A DNA stretch of 64,000 nt from Actinobacteria bacterium HGW-Actinobacteria-1 (GTDB lineage: Bacteria > Actinomycetota > Coriobacteriia > Anaerosomatales > Anaerosomataceae): positions 37,662 through 101,661 of the forward strand of contig PHFB01000004.1 in assembly GCA_002841355.1 (NCBI GenBank), in the 5' to 3' direction. Made by a program: the position numbers and the translations under genes. This document shows, piece after piece, positions 45,816 to 53,951 of this stretch. Numbering within the stretch: the first letter of the stretch is position 1; each line of letters opens with the position of its first letter. The notes under the pieces are model-generated. The model did no database searches, had not been told where the DNA came from, and saw nothing but the letters and a program-made list of their open reading frames with translations.

Positions 45816-46598
45816 CTACCAGAGCCGGTACGCGCCGTCGCGCTCCTCGAGCGTGGCAGGGAAGTCGAAGAGTGCCGAGAGCTGCTCGGAGGTCATGACC
45901 TCTTCTTTCGGGCCGTCTGCCACGATGCGCCCATCCTTGAGCATGATGACGCGACCGATCTCGGGCACGATGTCGTTCACGTGATGCGTCACGAGCACGA
46001 GCGAGCGCTCGGGGGTGGCGAGGCCGCGGAGCGTCTTGAGGAAACTCCAGGTCGCGTGAGGGTCGAGCCCGTCGCAGGGCTCGTCGAGCACCAGCGCGGC
46101 GGGTTCGTGCACGAGTGCTCTGGCGATGAGCGTGCGGCGCGCCTCGCCGGTCGAGAGGGTGTCCATCATCCGCTGCCCGTACGCCGAGATGCCCAGCATG
46201 AGCATGAGTTCCTCGGCATGCGTGCGCATCGCGGGGGTGAGCTCGTGCTCGCGGTACAGTCCGATCGACCCGAAGTACCCGGACAGTACGGCGTCGCGGA
46301 CGGTCACCCGGCGGTCGTAGTCTTCCTGAAGCGCATCCGAGACGACGCCGAGCAGGCGACGAGCCTCGGCAAGATCCCAGAGCGCCCTCCCACGCAACAG
46401 CACGCACGGTCCTTCGGGCCGGAAGATCGGTCTGACGTCGCGCGTCAGCATACCGACGAGCGTCGACTTGCCCGAGCCGTTCGGGCCGAGGATGGCAACG
46501 TGTTCGCCCTCGTTCAGGACGAGGTGATCGACCTCGAGTATGGTCCGGCCGTCGCGGACGACGGTGGCGTGGCGGAGTTCGAGCAGCGGAGTATCCAT
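45816..46598 (-). CDS. ABC transporter ATP-binding protein
   Basis: ABC ATPase of 260 residues: Walker A GPNGSGKST, signature LSTGEARRTLIARAL, Walker B LVLDEPCDGLD and switch His (LVTHHVNDI). The closest pattern is the ModF/YlmA-like group, stand-alone ATPases with a possible non-transport role, since no permease is nearby. ATG 46598 is preceded on the minus strand by TACCAT (46610-46605) with six bases between, so it appears leaderless. It converges directly on the CWB2 metalloprotease gene with no spacer (TAGCTA). Confidence 0.88.
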   Translation of the reverse strand: MDTPLLELRHATVVRDGRTILEVDHLVLNEGEHVAILGPNGSGKSTLVGMLTRDVRPIFRPEGPCVLLRGRALWDLAEARRLLGVVSDALQEDYDRRVTVRDAVLSGYFGSIGLYREHELTPAMRTHAEELMLMLGISAYGQRMMDTLSTGEARRTLIARALVHEPAALVLDEPCDGLDPHATWSFLKTLRGLATPERSLVLVTHHVNDIVPEIGRVIMLKDGRIVADGPKEEVMTSEQLSALFDFPATLEERDGAYRLW

Positions 46599-46695
46599 GC
46601 GTACATGGTAGGTGAATGCGTCCGAGAGTGCTTGACCCGGGGCGCAGCGCGCTCCTACGCTCGGCGTGAGCCCGCGACATGACTGGAGGCCTGTG

Positions 46696-47394
46696 ATGAC
46701 GGTGACACCAGAGCTCCGTGCCGAGGAGTTGCTCGGCCAGCTGCGGTCGCTCGCCGATCCGGAGAACGTCGCCGGTATGGCACGCTTCGGCATCAGCGCG
46801 GAGGGAACCCTCGGCGTGAGCGTTTCGCAGGTGCGCGTGATGGCGCGCGAACTCAAGCGCGAGGCGGGTCGCGACGGAGGGGCGTGGCGGCATGAGGTCG
46901 CGCTCGCGCTCTGGGAGTCGGGCGTCCATGAGGCGCGCATGCTCGCGGGAATCGTTGACGACGCGACGCTCGTCACGCCGCAGCAGATGGAGCGACAGGT
47001 TCGCGATCTCGACAGTTGGGACCTGTGCGACGGGCTGATGCTCAACCTCTACCGCCATACGCCGTACGCGTACGAGACCGCGATCGCCTGGGCCGGCCGC
47101 GAGGAGAAGTTCGTGAAGCGTGCGGGCTTCGTGCTGATGGCCACGCTGGCGGTTCACGAGAAGTCCTGGCCCGACGAGCGCTTCCTGGCGCTGCTGCCGA
47201 TGGTCGAGCGCGAGGCGACCGACTCGCGCAACATGGTGAAGAAAGCGGTCAACTGGGCGCTCCGGCAGATCGGCAAGCGCAACGCGACGCTCCTTCCGGC
47301 CGCGCTCGCCTGCGCCGAGGGGCTCTCGGCATCAAGCGACGCGACCGCCCGGTGGATCGGGAAGGACGCGGCGCGCGAACTCCGCGGCCGCTAG
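46696..47394 (+). CDS. AlkD-like DNA alkylation repair protein
   Basis: All-helical HEAT-like-repeat protein of 232 residues. VSQVRVMARELKRE, LALALWESGVHEARMLAGIVDD, DSWDLCDGLMLNLYRHTPYA, FVKRAGFVLMATLAVHEK and MVKKAVNWALRQIGKRN match AlkD-type glycosylases that remove 3- and 7-alkylpurines without base flipping. The Trp/Asp of the DSWDLCD segment corresponds to the catalytic region. ATG 46696 follows GGAGGCC. It converges with the hydrolase gene, sharing CTAG at 47391-47394. Confidence 0.88.
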   Translation: MTVTPELRAEELLGQLRSLADPENVAGMARFGISAEGTLGVSVSQVRVMARELKREAGRDGGAWRHEVALALWESGVHEARMLAGIVDDATLVTPQQMERQVRDLDSWDLCDGLMLNLYRHTPYAYETAIAWAGREEKFVKRAGFVLMATLAVHEKSWPDERFLALLPMVEREATDSRNMVKKAVNWALRQIGKRNATLLPAALACAEGLSASSDATARWIGKDAARELRGR

Positions 47395-48167
47395 CGGGCG
47401 GGCCCGAGCGTGCGCTCGATCGCGTCGATCGCGTACTTGAGCTGCGCGGCCGGGTCGATCGTGGCCGGGAGGTCGCCCGGCTGCGGGCCGTACGAGCCCC
47501 ACTGCGCGTGGTTCGCGCCGGGAATCTCCGTGAACGTCGAGTCCGGTGGCAGCAGGACCTTGGTGGATTCGACCTTCTCCAGCTTGAGCCCACCGTCTCT
47601 GTCGCCATACACCGAAGCGACGATCGGCACGGCCTGCGTCAGATCCGTCCCGTCGGGCGGGTACGCGGCCAGGAAGACCAGCGCCTCGTACTCGCCGGGT
47701 CGCGCGGCAACGTGCGTAGCGGCCATCGCGCCGCCAAGCGAATGCCCGACGATGCCCCAGCGCTCGATCTCGGGGTGCGCCTCCCGTGCCCTGTCGCCCA
47801 CGTTCGGGCTCATCACGGCGAGGTTGAGCGTGACTGGCGTGATCACGACAAGGTAGCCGCGCTCGGCGAACAGGCGCGCGAGCGGCGCGTACGATCGGGC
47901 ATCGACGCGTCCTCCGGGGTAGAACACGATGCCGGTGGTCGTGTCGCCTTCCGGAGCGAACTCCCAGCCTGCCGACGTTCGCGTGACCGTGACGCCGCCG
48001 CCGCTTTCGAGTGCGGCGAGCGCATCGGGCGCAGGACTCAGGGGTGTCTTGGCCCAGATCACGAAGCCGAGAACGACCAGAAGCGCGAGGCCGCCGAGTG
48101 CAAGCAGGATTCGAGCGTAGAGGGGGAGTCTCTTTCGGGGAGCTGTCGTGCTCGGTTCGATGGCCAC
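47391..48167 (-). CDS. Membrane-anchored alpha/beta hydrolase
   Basis: Hydrolase of 258 residues with an N-terminal signal anchor (about 15-38, ILLALGGLALLVVLGFVIW). The extracytoplasmic domain has the nucleophile elbow GHSLGGAMAA, an acid-bearing segment VYGDRDGGLKLEKV and a C-terminal His in GANHAQWGSYG. The pattern fits the dienelactone-hydrolase-like Abhydrolase_5 group. The GTG at 48167 is the most likely start; no strong ribosome site is visible. It is divergent from the heptaheme cytochrome gene. The substrate is unknown. Confidence 0.83.
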   Translation of the reverse strand: MAIEPSTTAPRKRLPLYARILLALGGLALLVVLGFVIWAKTPLSPAPDALAALESGGGVTVTRTSAGWEFAPEGDTTTGIVFYPGGRVDARSYAPLARLFAERGYLVVITPVTLNLAVMSPNVGDRAREAHPEIERWGIVGHSLGGAMAATHVAARPGEYEALVFLAAYPPDGTDLTQAVPIVASVYGDRDGGLKLEKVESTKVLLPPDSTFTEIPGANHAQWGSYGPQPGDLPATIDPAAQLKYAIDAIERTLGPAR

Positions 48168-48202
48168 GGTGATCGCCCCAGTTCCTCTCGGCAGATTAAG
48201 CA

Positions 48203-48212
48203 TTCCTAAGTC
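48203..48212 (+). promoter_or_regulatory. Motif shared by multiheme cytochrome promoters
   Basis: TTCCTAAGTC (48203-48212) lies about 80 bases before the heptaheme cytochrome start and matches TCCTTAAGTC (20440-20449) upstream of the octaheme gene; AT-rich sequence follows in both. It may be a regulator site or a shared promoter spacer. Confidence 0.4.
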
Positions 48213-48290
48213 TTGATGAATGTGCGGCGCGGTGCTAGCTTCAAGTATCGGACCAAACACGGATTCGTGCATCGCCAGCGAGGGGGCGGG

Positions 48291-49409
48291 ATGCATCTCC
48301 GGAGTGCGATAGTTCTCTCTCTGTGCGCCCTGCTGATGCTTCTCGGCGCTGCGTCTGCCTATGGCTGGGCCGAGGGCGACGTGACCTTCCCCGGCGACCC
48401 CATGGATTGCGCATCGTGCCATGCCGAGGAGTTCTTCTTCGAAACCCGCGTGGGGCCGCATGGCGGCTACACGACGACGAGCACCAAGTGCGTAGAATGC
48501 CACACCGTCCATCAGGCACCTGCATCCGGCGTGCTCCTGCTCCCGTACGCGACCGTCAGCGACAACTGCATGGTGTGTCATGACGGAACGGCCGGCATGG
48601 GCGTGTATGGCGCCATCGAGGCGCGCGGTCTCACCGTTGGGGCCAGCCACTCGATCGACGCGACGAACGTGGTGCCCGGCGGCGACGTCGCAACGGGCGG
48701 CTCGGCCACCGGGTCATTCGGCGGGGTCGACGGGTACTTGAGCTGCGGGGACTGCCATTCTCCGCACGCGGCGAGCGTTGTGGCGACGTTCAGCGGCGAG
48801 CGCGTCCGATTCCATGCGAGCGACTTGAACTGGCTGCCATCATGGAGTACGGACAAGCTGCTCAAGCAGCTTCCAACCGGGGCCGCTACGAGCACCCCCG
48901 TGTACGGGTCCGACTGGTGTCTCGGCTGCCACAAGGGACGCGGCAACGGCGGCGCGACGCACAACCACCCTGTGGACTCCTTGGCGACAACGGCGGGCGC
49001 GTTCTATTACGACAATGTGGCGATCGTGAAGAACGATACGTCGCTCGAAACGACGTTCGGCACGATGGGGCTGCTCGGCGCAACGCCGGGGAACCTACCA
49101 AGCGCCATCTGGCACAACCGCGGCTACGTGATGCCATACCCGAGGACCGTGGAGCAGACCGGTCACGCGCCGATCTGCCAGCAGTGTCACGAAGACAGCA
49201 GGTTCGTCGGCTCGGCAGGCGCGGTGCTGCCGGCGCAGGTGTACCGGTACGGTGACGGGCTCACGGACGGAGACGCAGGAACGGACAATCCGCTCTTCCA
49301 GACCTTCCCGCACGAGACGCAGAACTACCGGATGCTCGTCGAGGCGACCACGACTGCGTACTTCGATGATCTGTGTCTCAACTGTCACCCCATCGCACAG
49401 CTTCCCTGA
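48291..49409 (+). CDS. Secreted heptaheme c-type cytochrome
   Basis: Exported multiheme cytochrome of 372 residues. Signal peptide about 1-23 (LLMLLGAASAYG). Seven CXXCH motifs start at Cys40, 67, 93, 152, 210, 296 and 362. It is a paralogue of the octaheme protein at 20491-21648, with matching heme order except that the extra CSVCH is missing, and conserved spacers GVYGAIEAR, VVPGGDVATGGSAT, HNHPVDSLATT and FPHETQNYRMLVEA. ATG 48291 follows GAGGGGGCGGG. It would carry electrons at the cell surface; partner proteins are not encoded beside it. Confidence 0.9.
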   Translation: MHLRSAIVLSLCALLMLLGAASAYGWAEGDVTFPGDPMDCASCHAEEFFFETRVGPHGGYTTTSTKCVECHTVHQAPASGVLLLPYATVSDNCMVCHDGTAGMGVYGAIEARGLTVGASHSIDATNVVPGGDVATGGSATGSFGGVDGYLSCGDCHSPHAASVVATFSGERVRFHASDLNWLPSWSTDKLLKQLPTGAATSTPVYGSDWCLGCHKGRGNGGATHNHPVDSLATTAGAFYYDNVAIVKNDTSLETTFGTMGLLGATPGNLPSAIWHNRGYVMPYPRTVEQTGHAPICQQCHEDSRFVGSAGAVLPAQVYRYGDGLTDGDAGTDNPLFQTFPHETQNYRMLVEATTTAYFDDLCLNCHPIAQLP

Positions 49410-49456
49410 AACGTGCTCAAAACACTCGCCTCGGGGAATCAAGCAATTGAGAGCGC

Positions 49457-49486
49457 TTGACGTTATCCGATTCACAATGCATTGTG
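49457..49486 (+). promoter_or_regulatory. Promoter with 14-bp palindrome upstream of CheY-like gene
   Basis: TTGACG (49457-49462) is followed 17 bases later by CATTGT (49480-49485). The perfect palindrome CACAATGCATTGTG occupies 49473-49486 and covers the -10 region, as a repressor operator would. The start codon is 54 bases downstream. Confidence 0.5.
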
Positions 49487-49539
49487 TCGGCGATACCTGT
49501 CGCGGGGGGCGGTAGGTCGATTGAAATGAGGCGCGTCAG

Positions 49540-49914
49540 ATGGTTCGAAAGATCCTGCTCGTCGAAGACAACCCGCAGAACCGCTATCTCGTGACGTTCC
49601 TGCTCGAGAAGAACGGTTATGACGTGGTTGTGGCCGAAGACGGGGAAGAGGCCATCAGCGCAGTCGCCGAGCACGTCCCTGACCTCATCCTCATGGACGT
49701 CCAGCTGCCGAAGCTCGATGGGTATGAGGCAACCCGCAGGATCAAGTCGGATCAGCGCTTCGCGAGCATCCCGCTGGTAGCGCTCACCGCCCACTCCATG
49801 AAGGGCGACCGCGGCAAGGCGATGGCTGCCGGCTGCGATGACTATGTGACCAAGCCGGTCGACGCCGACCAGCTCATCGGTCGGATCAAGGATCTGCTCG
49901 GCGATACCGCCTGA
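49540..49914 (+). CDS. Single-domain response regulator, CheY/DivK-like
   Basis: Receiver domain only, 124 residues. The acidic pocket (LLVEDN), phospho-acceptor Asp in LILMDVQLPKLDGYEA, the Thr of VALTAHSM and the Lys of YVTKPVD are all present. With no output domain it acts by protein contact or as a phosphorelay shuttle, and could serve the orphan kinases of this window. ATG 49540 follows GAGGCG. It is alone, between the cytochrome gene and the SRP RNA. Confidence 0.93.
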   Translation: MVRKILLVEDNPQNRYLVTFLLEKNGYDVVVAEDGEEAISAVAEHVPDLILMDVQLPKLDGYEATRRIKSDQRFASIPLVALTAHSMKGDRGKAMAAGCDDYVTKPVDADQLIGRIKDLLGDTA

Positions 49915-49939
49915 GCGTGCGCGAGAGAGCGACCCGCGC

Positions 49940-49945
49940 TATACT
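49940..49945 (+). promoter_or_regulatory. -10 element of SRP RNA gene
   Basis: TATACT ends 10 bases before the first base of the paired SRP RNA. No strong -35 was found. Confidence 0.5.
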
Positions 49946-49955
49946 TTCGTCCCAC

Positions 49956-50068
49956 GATGCTTCGGGACCGGGCTCCGGGCGACGGTATGTCGTGAACCTG
50001 GTCAGGTCCGGAAGGAAGCAGCCATAAGCGGCCGCTACCGGGTGTCCGGGGCTCGGTCCGGAAGCATC
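49956..50068 (+). ncRNA. ffs: Signal recognition particle RNA, small bacterial type
   Basis: About 113 bases. The 5' GATGCTTC pairs with the 3' GAAGCATC. The domain IV core shows GGTCAGGTCCGGAAGGAAGC (50000-50019), the Ffh-binding symmetric and asymmetric loops. No Alu domain is apparent, so it is the 4.5S type. It partners Ffh to target nascent membrane proteins. The order SRP RNA, dnaX, ybaB, recR is the same as in Bacillus. A terminator follows at 50081. The exact ends are inferred from the terminal stem. Confidence 0.93.
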
Positions 50069-50080
50069 GGAATCGTACGA

Positions 50081-50109
50081 CAGGGTCGGGCTTTGTCAGC
50101 CCGACCCTG
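50081..50109 (+). terminator. Intrinsic terminator of SRP RNA
   Basis: An 11-bp stem, CAGGGTCGGGC (50081-50091) with GCCCGACCCTG (50099-50109). The following TATACT (50110-50115) is weak as a U-tract but could be the -10 of dnaX, so terminator and promoter may overlap. Confidence 0.7.
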
Positions 50110-50162
50110 TATACTTCGAGGGGTCATCAACCGGATCGCGCGCTCGGCGGGAGGTAGCATCT

Positions 50163-51968
50163 GTGGCGCATCAATCGTGGTACCGGACGTACCGGCCACA
50201 GAGCTTCGACGATGTCGTCGGACAGACTCATATCGAGCGAACGCTCCGCAACGCGGTAGAGGAAGACAGCGTCGCGCACGCGTACCTCTTCACCGGCCCA
50301 CGGGGAACCGGCAAGACCTCCACCGCGCGGATTCTCGCCAAGGCGCTCAACTGCGAACAGGGTCCGACGGGCACACCGGACGACAGCTGCGAGGATTGCG
50401 CTGCGATCGCTGCGGGCACGCATCCCGACGTGCACGAACTCGACGCCGCGTCCCGCACGGGTGTCGATGCCGTCCGCGAGGAGATCATCGGCCGGGTGAA
50501 CTACGCTCCCACGCGTGGTCACTGGAAGGTCTACATCATCGACGAGGTCCACATGCTGTCGAATGCGGCGTTCAACGCGCTGCTCAAGACGCTTGAGGAG
50601 CCGCCGTCCCACACTGTGTTCATCCTGTGCACTACGCACCCTCACAAGGTGCCCGAGACCATCCACTCGCGCTGCCAGCGCTTCGACTTCCATCGCCTGA
50701 GCGTGGAGGAGATCGTCTCTCGACTGCGCTTCATAGCCGATGCCGAAAAGGTCGAGGTCGCGGACGCGGCACTCTCGCTCATCGGCAAGCACGCGCTCGG
50801 GGGAATGCGCGACGCGATCACCACGCTCGAGCAGCTCGCATCGTTCTCGGGCGGGAAGATCTCGCTCGAAGACGTCGAGGGGCTGCTCGGCGAGGTCGAC
50901 GCCGAAGTGCTCTTCGAGGCGGCGGACCTCATCTGTGACCGCGATGTCGCGGGGGCATTCCGGTTCGTGGCCGAACTCTCCGAGCGCGGTGTCGACATGA
51001 CCGAGTTCGTGAAAGGCTTCGTGCGTCATGCGCGCGACCTCTTCGTGGTCGCGGCAGTACCCGAGGCAGGTGAGGTCGTAGACGTCACGGCTGGCGATCG
51101 CACGCGACTGGAGCAGCAGGCCCGCAGCTTCGGGATGGAGCGGCTCGTCCGGCTGCTCGACGTGCTCGACCGGCTGTCGAGCGAGCTGCGATACGCCTCC
51201 GATCAGCGGCTCGCGCTTGAAGTCGCGCTGACCCGGATGGCACGCCCCGAGACGGATCTCACGCTGGAGTCACTCGCCGAGCGCATCGCTGCCCTGGAGT
51301 CCGGCGCCGCGGTGGCGCCGCCGTCCAGGCCGAGCGTGTCGGCCGCACCCGTGAGCGTGTCTGCGGCCAGCGCGCCCGCCGCGAAGCCGTCGACTCCAGC
51401 GCCCGCACCATCGGTGCCATCGGAGACGCGACCCGCACCAGCTGCCGCACCGGAGCGCCAGGCCGAGCCTGAGCCCGAGCCGGTCGTCCCGGGCGGACCG
51501 CTTGAGGTGGCCGCAGTGAAACGCGCCTGGCCCGCGATCCAGAGCGCATTCAAGAAGCTTCGTCCCTCGCGCTCGCACCTGTTCGATTCGAGTGAGATCG
51601 AGGTCGTCGGCGACTCACTCGTGGTGGAGTTCGCGAAAGACCAGCGGTTCGCTCTCGAACTCGCGAGCGATCCGGAGACGGTGCAGCTGCTTCGCCGCAG
51701 TATCTCGTCAGTGCTCGGTGTGACGCCACCGGTCGAATTCCGCCTCGGAAGGTCTGGCGGTTCGACCGCTCCAGCGGCTGCTCCGGCTTCAACGCCCGCA
51801 CCGCCGGCAGCCGTCGTGTCCGACGCAATCGAAGCGCCAGTCGCTACTCCGCTGGCTGCGGAGGACCCCGCAGCGCTTGAACGCATGCTTATCGACGAAC
51901 TCGGCGCGGAGGTCGTGTCCGAGATTCCCAACGACGCCACCGAGCAGAACCCGGAGGAACCCTCATGA
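50163..51968 (+). CDS. dnaX: DNA polymerase III subunits gamma/tau
   Basis: Clamp-loader ATPase of 601 residues. Walker A GPRGTGKTSTAR (about 45), Walker B YIIDEVHML, sensor 1 LCTTHPHK and the arginine finger (IHSRCQRFDF) are intact. The C-terminal third is Ala/Pro-rich followed by a tau-like domain (KRAWPAIQSAFKKLRPSRSHLF). In the zinc module, C.......DSCEDC replaces the usual four-cysteine pattern, with Asp where the second Cys is expected. GTG 50163 follows GGGAGG. It overlaps the ybaB gene by ATGA. Confidence 0.96.
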   Translation: MAHQSWYRTYRPQSFDDVVGQTHIERTLRNAVEEDSVAHAYLFTGPRGTGKTSTARILAKALNCEQGPTGTPDDSCEDCAAIAAGTHPDVHELDAASRTGVDAVREEIIGRVNYAPTRGHWKVYIIDEVHMLSNAAFNALLKTLEEPPSHTVFILCTTHPHKVPETIHSRCQRFDFHRLSVEEIVSRLRFIADAEKVEVADAALSLIGKHALGGMRDAITTLEQLASFSGGKISLEDVEGLLGEVDAEVLFEAADLICDRDVAGAFRFVAELSERGVDMTEFVKGFVRHARDLFVVAAVPEAGEVVDVTAGDRTRLEQQARSFGMERLVRLLDVLDRLSSELRYASDQRLALEVALTRMARPETDLTLESLAERIAALESGAAVAPPSRPSVSAAPVSVSAASAPAAKPSTPAPAPSVPSETRPAPAAAPERQAEPEPEPVVPGGPLEVAAVKRAWPAIQSAFKKLRPSRSHLFDSSEIEVVGDSLVVEFAKDQRFALELASDPETVQLLRRSISSVLGVTPPVEFRLGRSGGSTAPAAAPASTPAPPAAVVSDAIEAPVATPLAAEDPAALERMLIDELGAEVVSEIPNDATEQNPEEPS

Positions 51969-52282
51969 AGCCAGGGAACATGCAGAACCTCATGAAGCAG
52001 GCCCAGCGCATGCAGGCCGATATGGCCCGCGTCCAAGACGAGCTCAAGTTCGAGAAGGTCGACGTCTCGGTCGGCGGCGGCGCCGTGAAGGTCGTCGTCA
52101 CCGGTGAGCTCGAACTCGCATCCGTGAGCATCGATCCCGCCGCGGTCGATCCCGACGACGTCAGCATGCTTGAGGACCTCATCACGGCCGCCGTGAACGA
52201 AGGCATCCGCCAGGCGCAGGATGTCGCCGCTAAGAAGATGGCCGCCATCACCGGCGGGCTCAATATGCCGGGGCTCATGTAG
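51965..52282 (+). CDS. YbaB/EbfC nucleoid-associated protein
   Basis: DNA-binding protein of 105 residues with the YbaB layout: [22 protein letters not shown] helix, [25 protein letters not shown] and [22 protein letters not shown]. It binds DNA as a homodimer. It is coupled upstream to dnaX and two bases from recR. Confidence 0.95.
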   Translation: MKPGNMQNLMKQAQRMQADMARVQDELKFEKVDVSVGGGAVKVVVTGELELASVSIDPAAVDPDDVSMLEDLITAAVNEGIRQAQDVAAKKMAAITGGLNMPGLM

Positions 52283-52284
52283 CG

Positions 52285-52884
52285 ATGTCGTTCTATGCCG
52301 CACCTATCGCACGTCTCCTTGAGGAGCTTGAGCGCCTTCCCGGCGTCGGCCCCAAATCGGCGCAGCGTCTCGCATTCCACATCCTGCGTTCCGACGAGGC
52401 ATCGGCCACGCGTCTTGCCGATGCGATCATCGAAGTGAAGCGCACCATCCACTTCTGCTCTCGGTGCTTCAATCTGGCCGAGGCGGATCTGTGCGAGGTC
52501 TGTTCGGACTCGCGCCGCGACACGCACACCATCTGTGTGGTCGAGGAGCCGCGTGATGTCGTGGCGATCGAGCGTACCGGCGAATTCCGTGGTGTGTACC
52601 ACGTACTCCAGGGTGCGATCTCGCCCATCGACGGTATCGGTCCCGAGCAACTCCGCGTGCGCGAGCTCATCGACCGCATCGGCGCTGGCGGCATCGAGGA
52701 GATCATCGTCGCCACCAACCCGAACGTCGAAGGCGAGACCACGGCGCTCTACATCTCGCGACTTGCCAAGCCGCTCGGCGTTCGTGTCACGCGCATCGCA
52801 TCGGGGCTGCCGGTCGGCGGCGACCTGGAGTATGCTGACGAGGTCACCCTGGGCAGGGCGCTCGAGGCCCGTCGGGAGATGTAG
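52285..52884 (+). CDS. recR: Recombination protein RecR
   Basis: Recombination mediator of 199 residues. An HhH motif ([20 protein letters not shown]) is followed by a Cys4 zinc finger ([16 protein letters not shown]) and a Toprim domain ([14 protein letters not shown], then [16 protein letters not shown]). It works with RecF/RecO to load RecA at gaps. It is the last gene of the dnaX-ybaB-recR unit. Confidence 0.97.
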   Translation: MSFYAAPIARLLEELERLPGVGPKSAQRLAFHILRSDEASATRLADAIIEVKRTIHFCSRCFNLAEADLCEVCSDSRRDTHTICVVEEPRDVVAIERTGEFRGVYHVLQGAISPIDGIGPEQLRVRELIDRIGAGGIEEIIVATNPNVEGETTALYISRLAKPLGVRVTRIASGLPVGGDLEYADEVTLGRALEARREM

Positions 52885-53052
52885 CTTTCCAGTATCTTGC
52901 TACCGTTCACCGATGAATCACACCACTCGGGGCGGCATATCGCCCGCACACCGCCCGCACGCTCGTATCCTGATGAGACTCCCGGTCCCCCGCCGAACGC
53001 GACCCGCACGTTTGGACCGGAGTCCGCTCTGAATACCAAGGAAGGGGAGACC

Positions 53053-53631
53053 ATGCAGCAGCTGACGGAGATCCGTTGGCATGCGCGAGCCGGTCAGGGC
53101 GCAGTCACGGCAGCCAAATTGGTGGCCGAAACTGCACTTGAGCTCGACCAGTACATGCAGGCGATGCCTGAGTACGGTCCCGAGCGTATGGGTGCGCCCA
53201 TCAAGGCGTTCACGCGCATCAGCAACGTTCCGATCGAGATCCACTGCAATATCGAGAATCCGGACGCCGTCGTCGTGCTCGACGAAACGCTCCTGGCGAT
53301 CGTCGACGTAGCCGAGGGCATCAGGTCCAACGGGGTCATCCTCGTGAACACCTGCAAGACGCCGGATGCACTCCGTGCGGAGCTTGGACTGCAGGGTAGC
53401 AGTGTTCGTGTCGCTTCCATCGATGCCTCGGGTATCTCGCTCGAGACCCTCAAGCGGGACATGCCGAACACGCCGATGATCGGCGCGCTCGCGAAGGCGA
53501 CCGAGCTCTTCGATGTCGCCCCGATCGTCTCGCATCTCACCAAGACCTTCGGCAAGAAGTTCAGCCAGGAAGTCATCGACGCGAACATCGCCTCGGTGAC
53601 GCGTGCGTTCGAGGAGGTGTCCGTAGGATGA
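53053..53631 (+). CDS. porC: Pyruvate:ferredoxin oxidoreductase gamma subunit
   Basis: Subunit of 192 residues: IRWHARAGQGAVTAAKLVAETALE is the gamma-domain signature, followed by PEYGPERMGAPIKAFTRIS. It contributes to the CoA-binding face of the four-subunit enzyme. ATG 53053 follows GGGGAG. It is first in the order gamma-delta-alpha-beta and overlaps the delta gene by ATGA. The 168-base gap upstream has no gene. Confidence 0.93.
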   Translation: MQQLTEIRWHARAGQGAVTAAKLVAETALELDQYMQAMPEYGPERMGAPIKAFTRISNVPIEIHCNIENPDAVVVLDETLLAIVDVAEGIRSNGVILVNTCKTPDALRAELGLQGSSVRVASIDASGISLETLKRDMPNTPMIGALAKATELFDVAPIVSHLTKTFGKKFSQEVIDANIASVTRAFEEVSVG

Positions 53632-53951
53632 GCAAGTGGGACATCTCAGGCCTTAACGAGTGGAAGTCCGACGAGTTCCCGCTCGGCGCCGTGATTCCGG
53701 AGTCCGGTAACAGCCGCGACTACGTGACCGGTGGTTGGCGCAGCCAGCGTCCGGAGCGCAATGACGCCACATGCACCCAGTGCCTCATCTGCTGGATCAT
53801 GTGCCCGGACTCGGCGGTCAACACCGAAGACGAGAAGGTCACGACGTTCAACCTCAGGCACTGCAAGGGTTGCGGCGTGTGCGCCAACCAGTGCCCGGTC
53901 GACGCCATCACCATGGTGCCCGAGGGCTGCGATCTTCCGGAGGTGAAGTAG
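53628..53951 (+). CDS. porD: Pyruvate:ferredoxin oxidoreductase delta subunit
   Basis: Ferredoxin-like subunit of 107 residues with two [4Fe-4S] motifs, CTQCLICWIMCP and CKGCGVCANQCP, which pass electrons from the active site to external ferredoxin. The stop is adjacent to the alpha-subunit ATG. Confidence 0.94.
   Translation: MSKWDISGLNEWKSDEFPLGAVIPESGNSRDYVTGGWRSQRPERNDATCTQCLICWIMCPDSAVNTEDEKVTTFNLRHCKGCGVCANQCPVDAITMVPEGCDLPEVK

Noticed and set aside
50163-51968. Programmed frameshift producing a short gamma form of DnaX
   Set aside because: No A-rich slippery heptamer with downstream hairpin was found.
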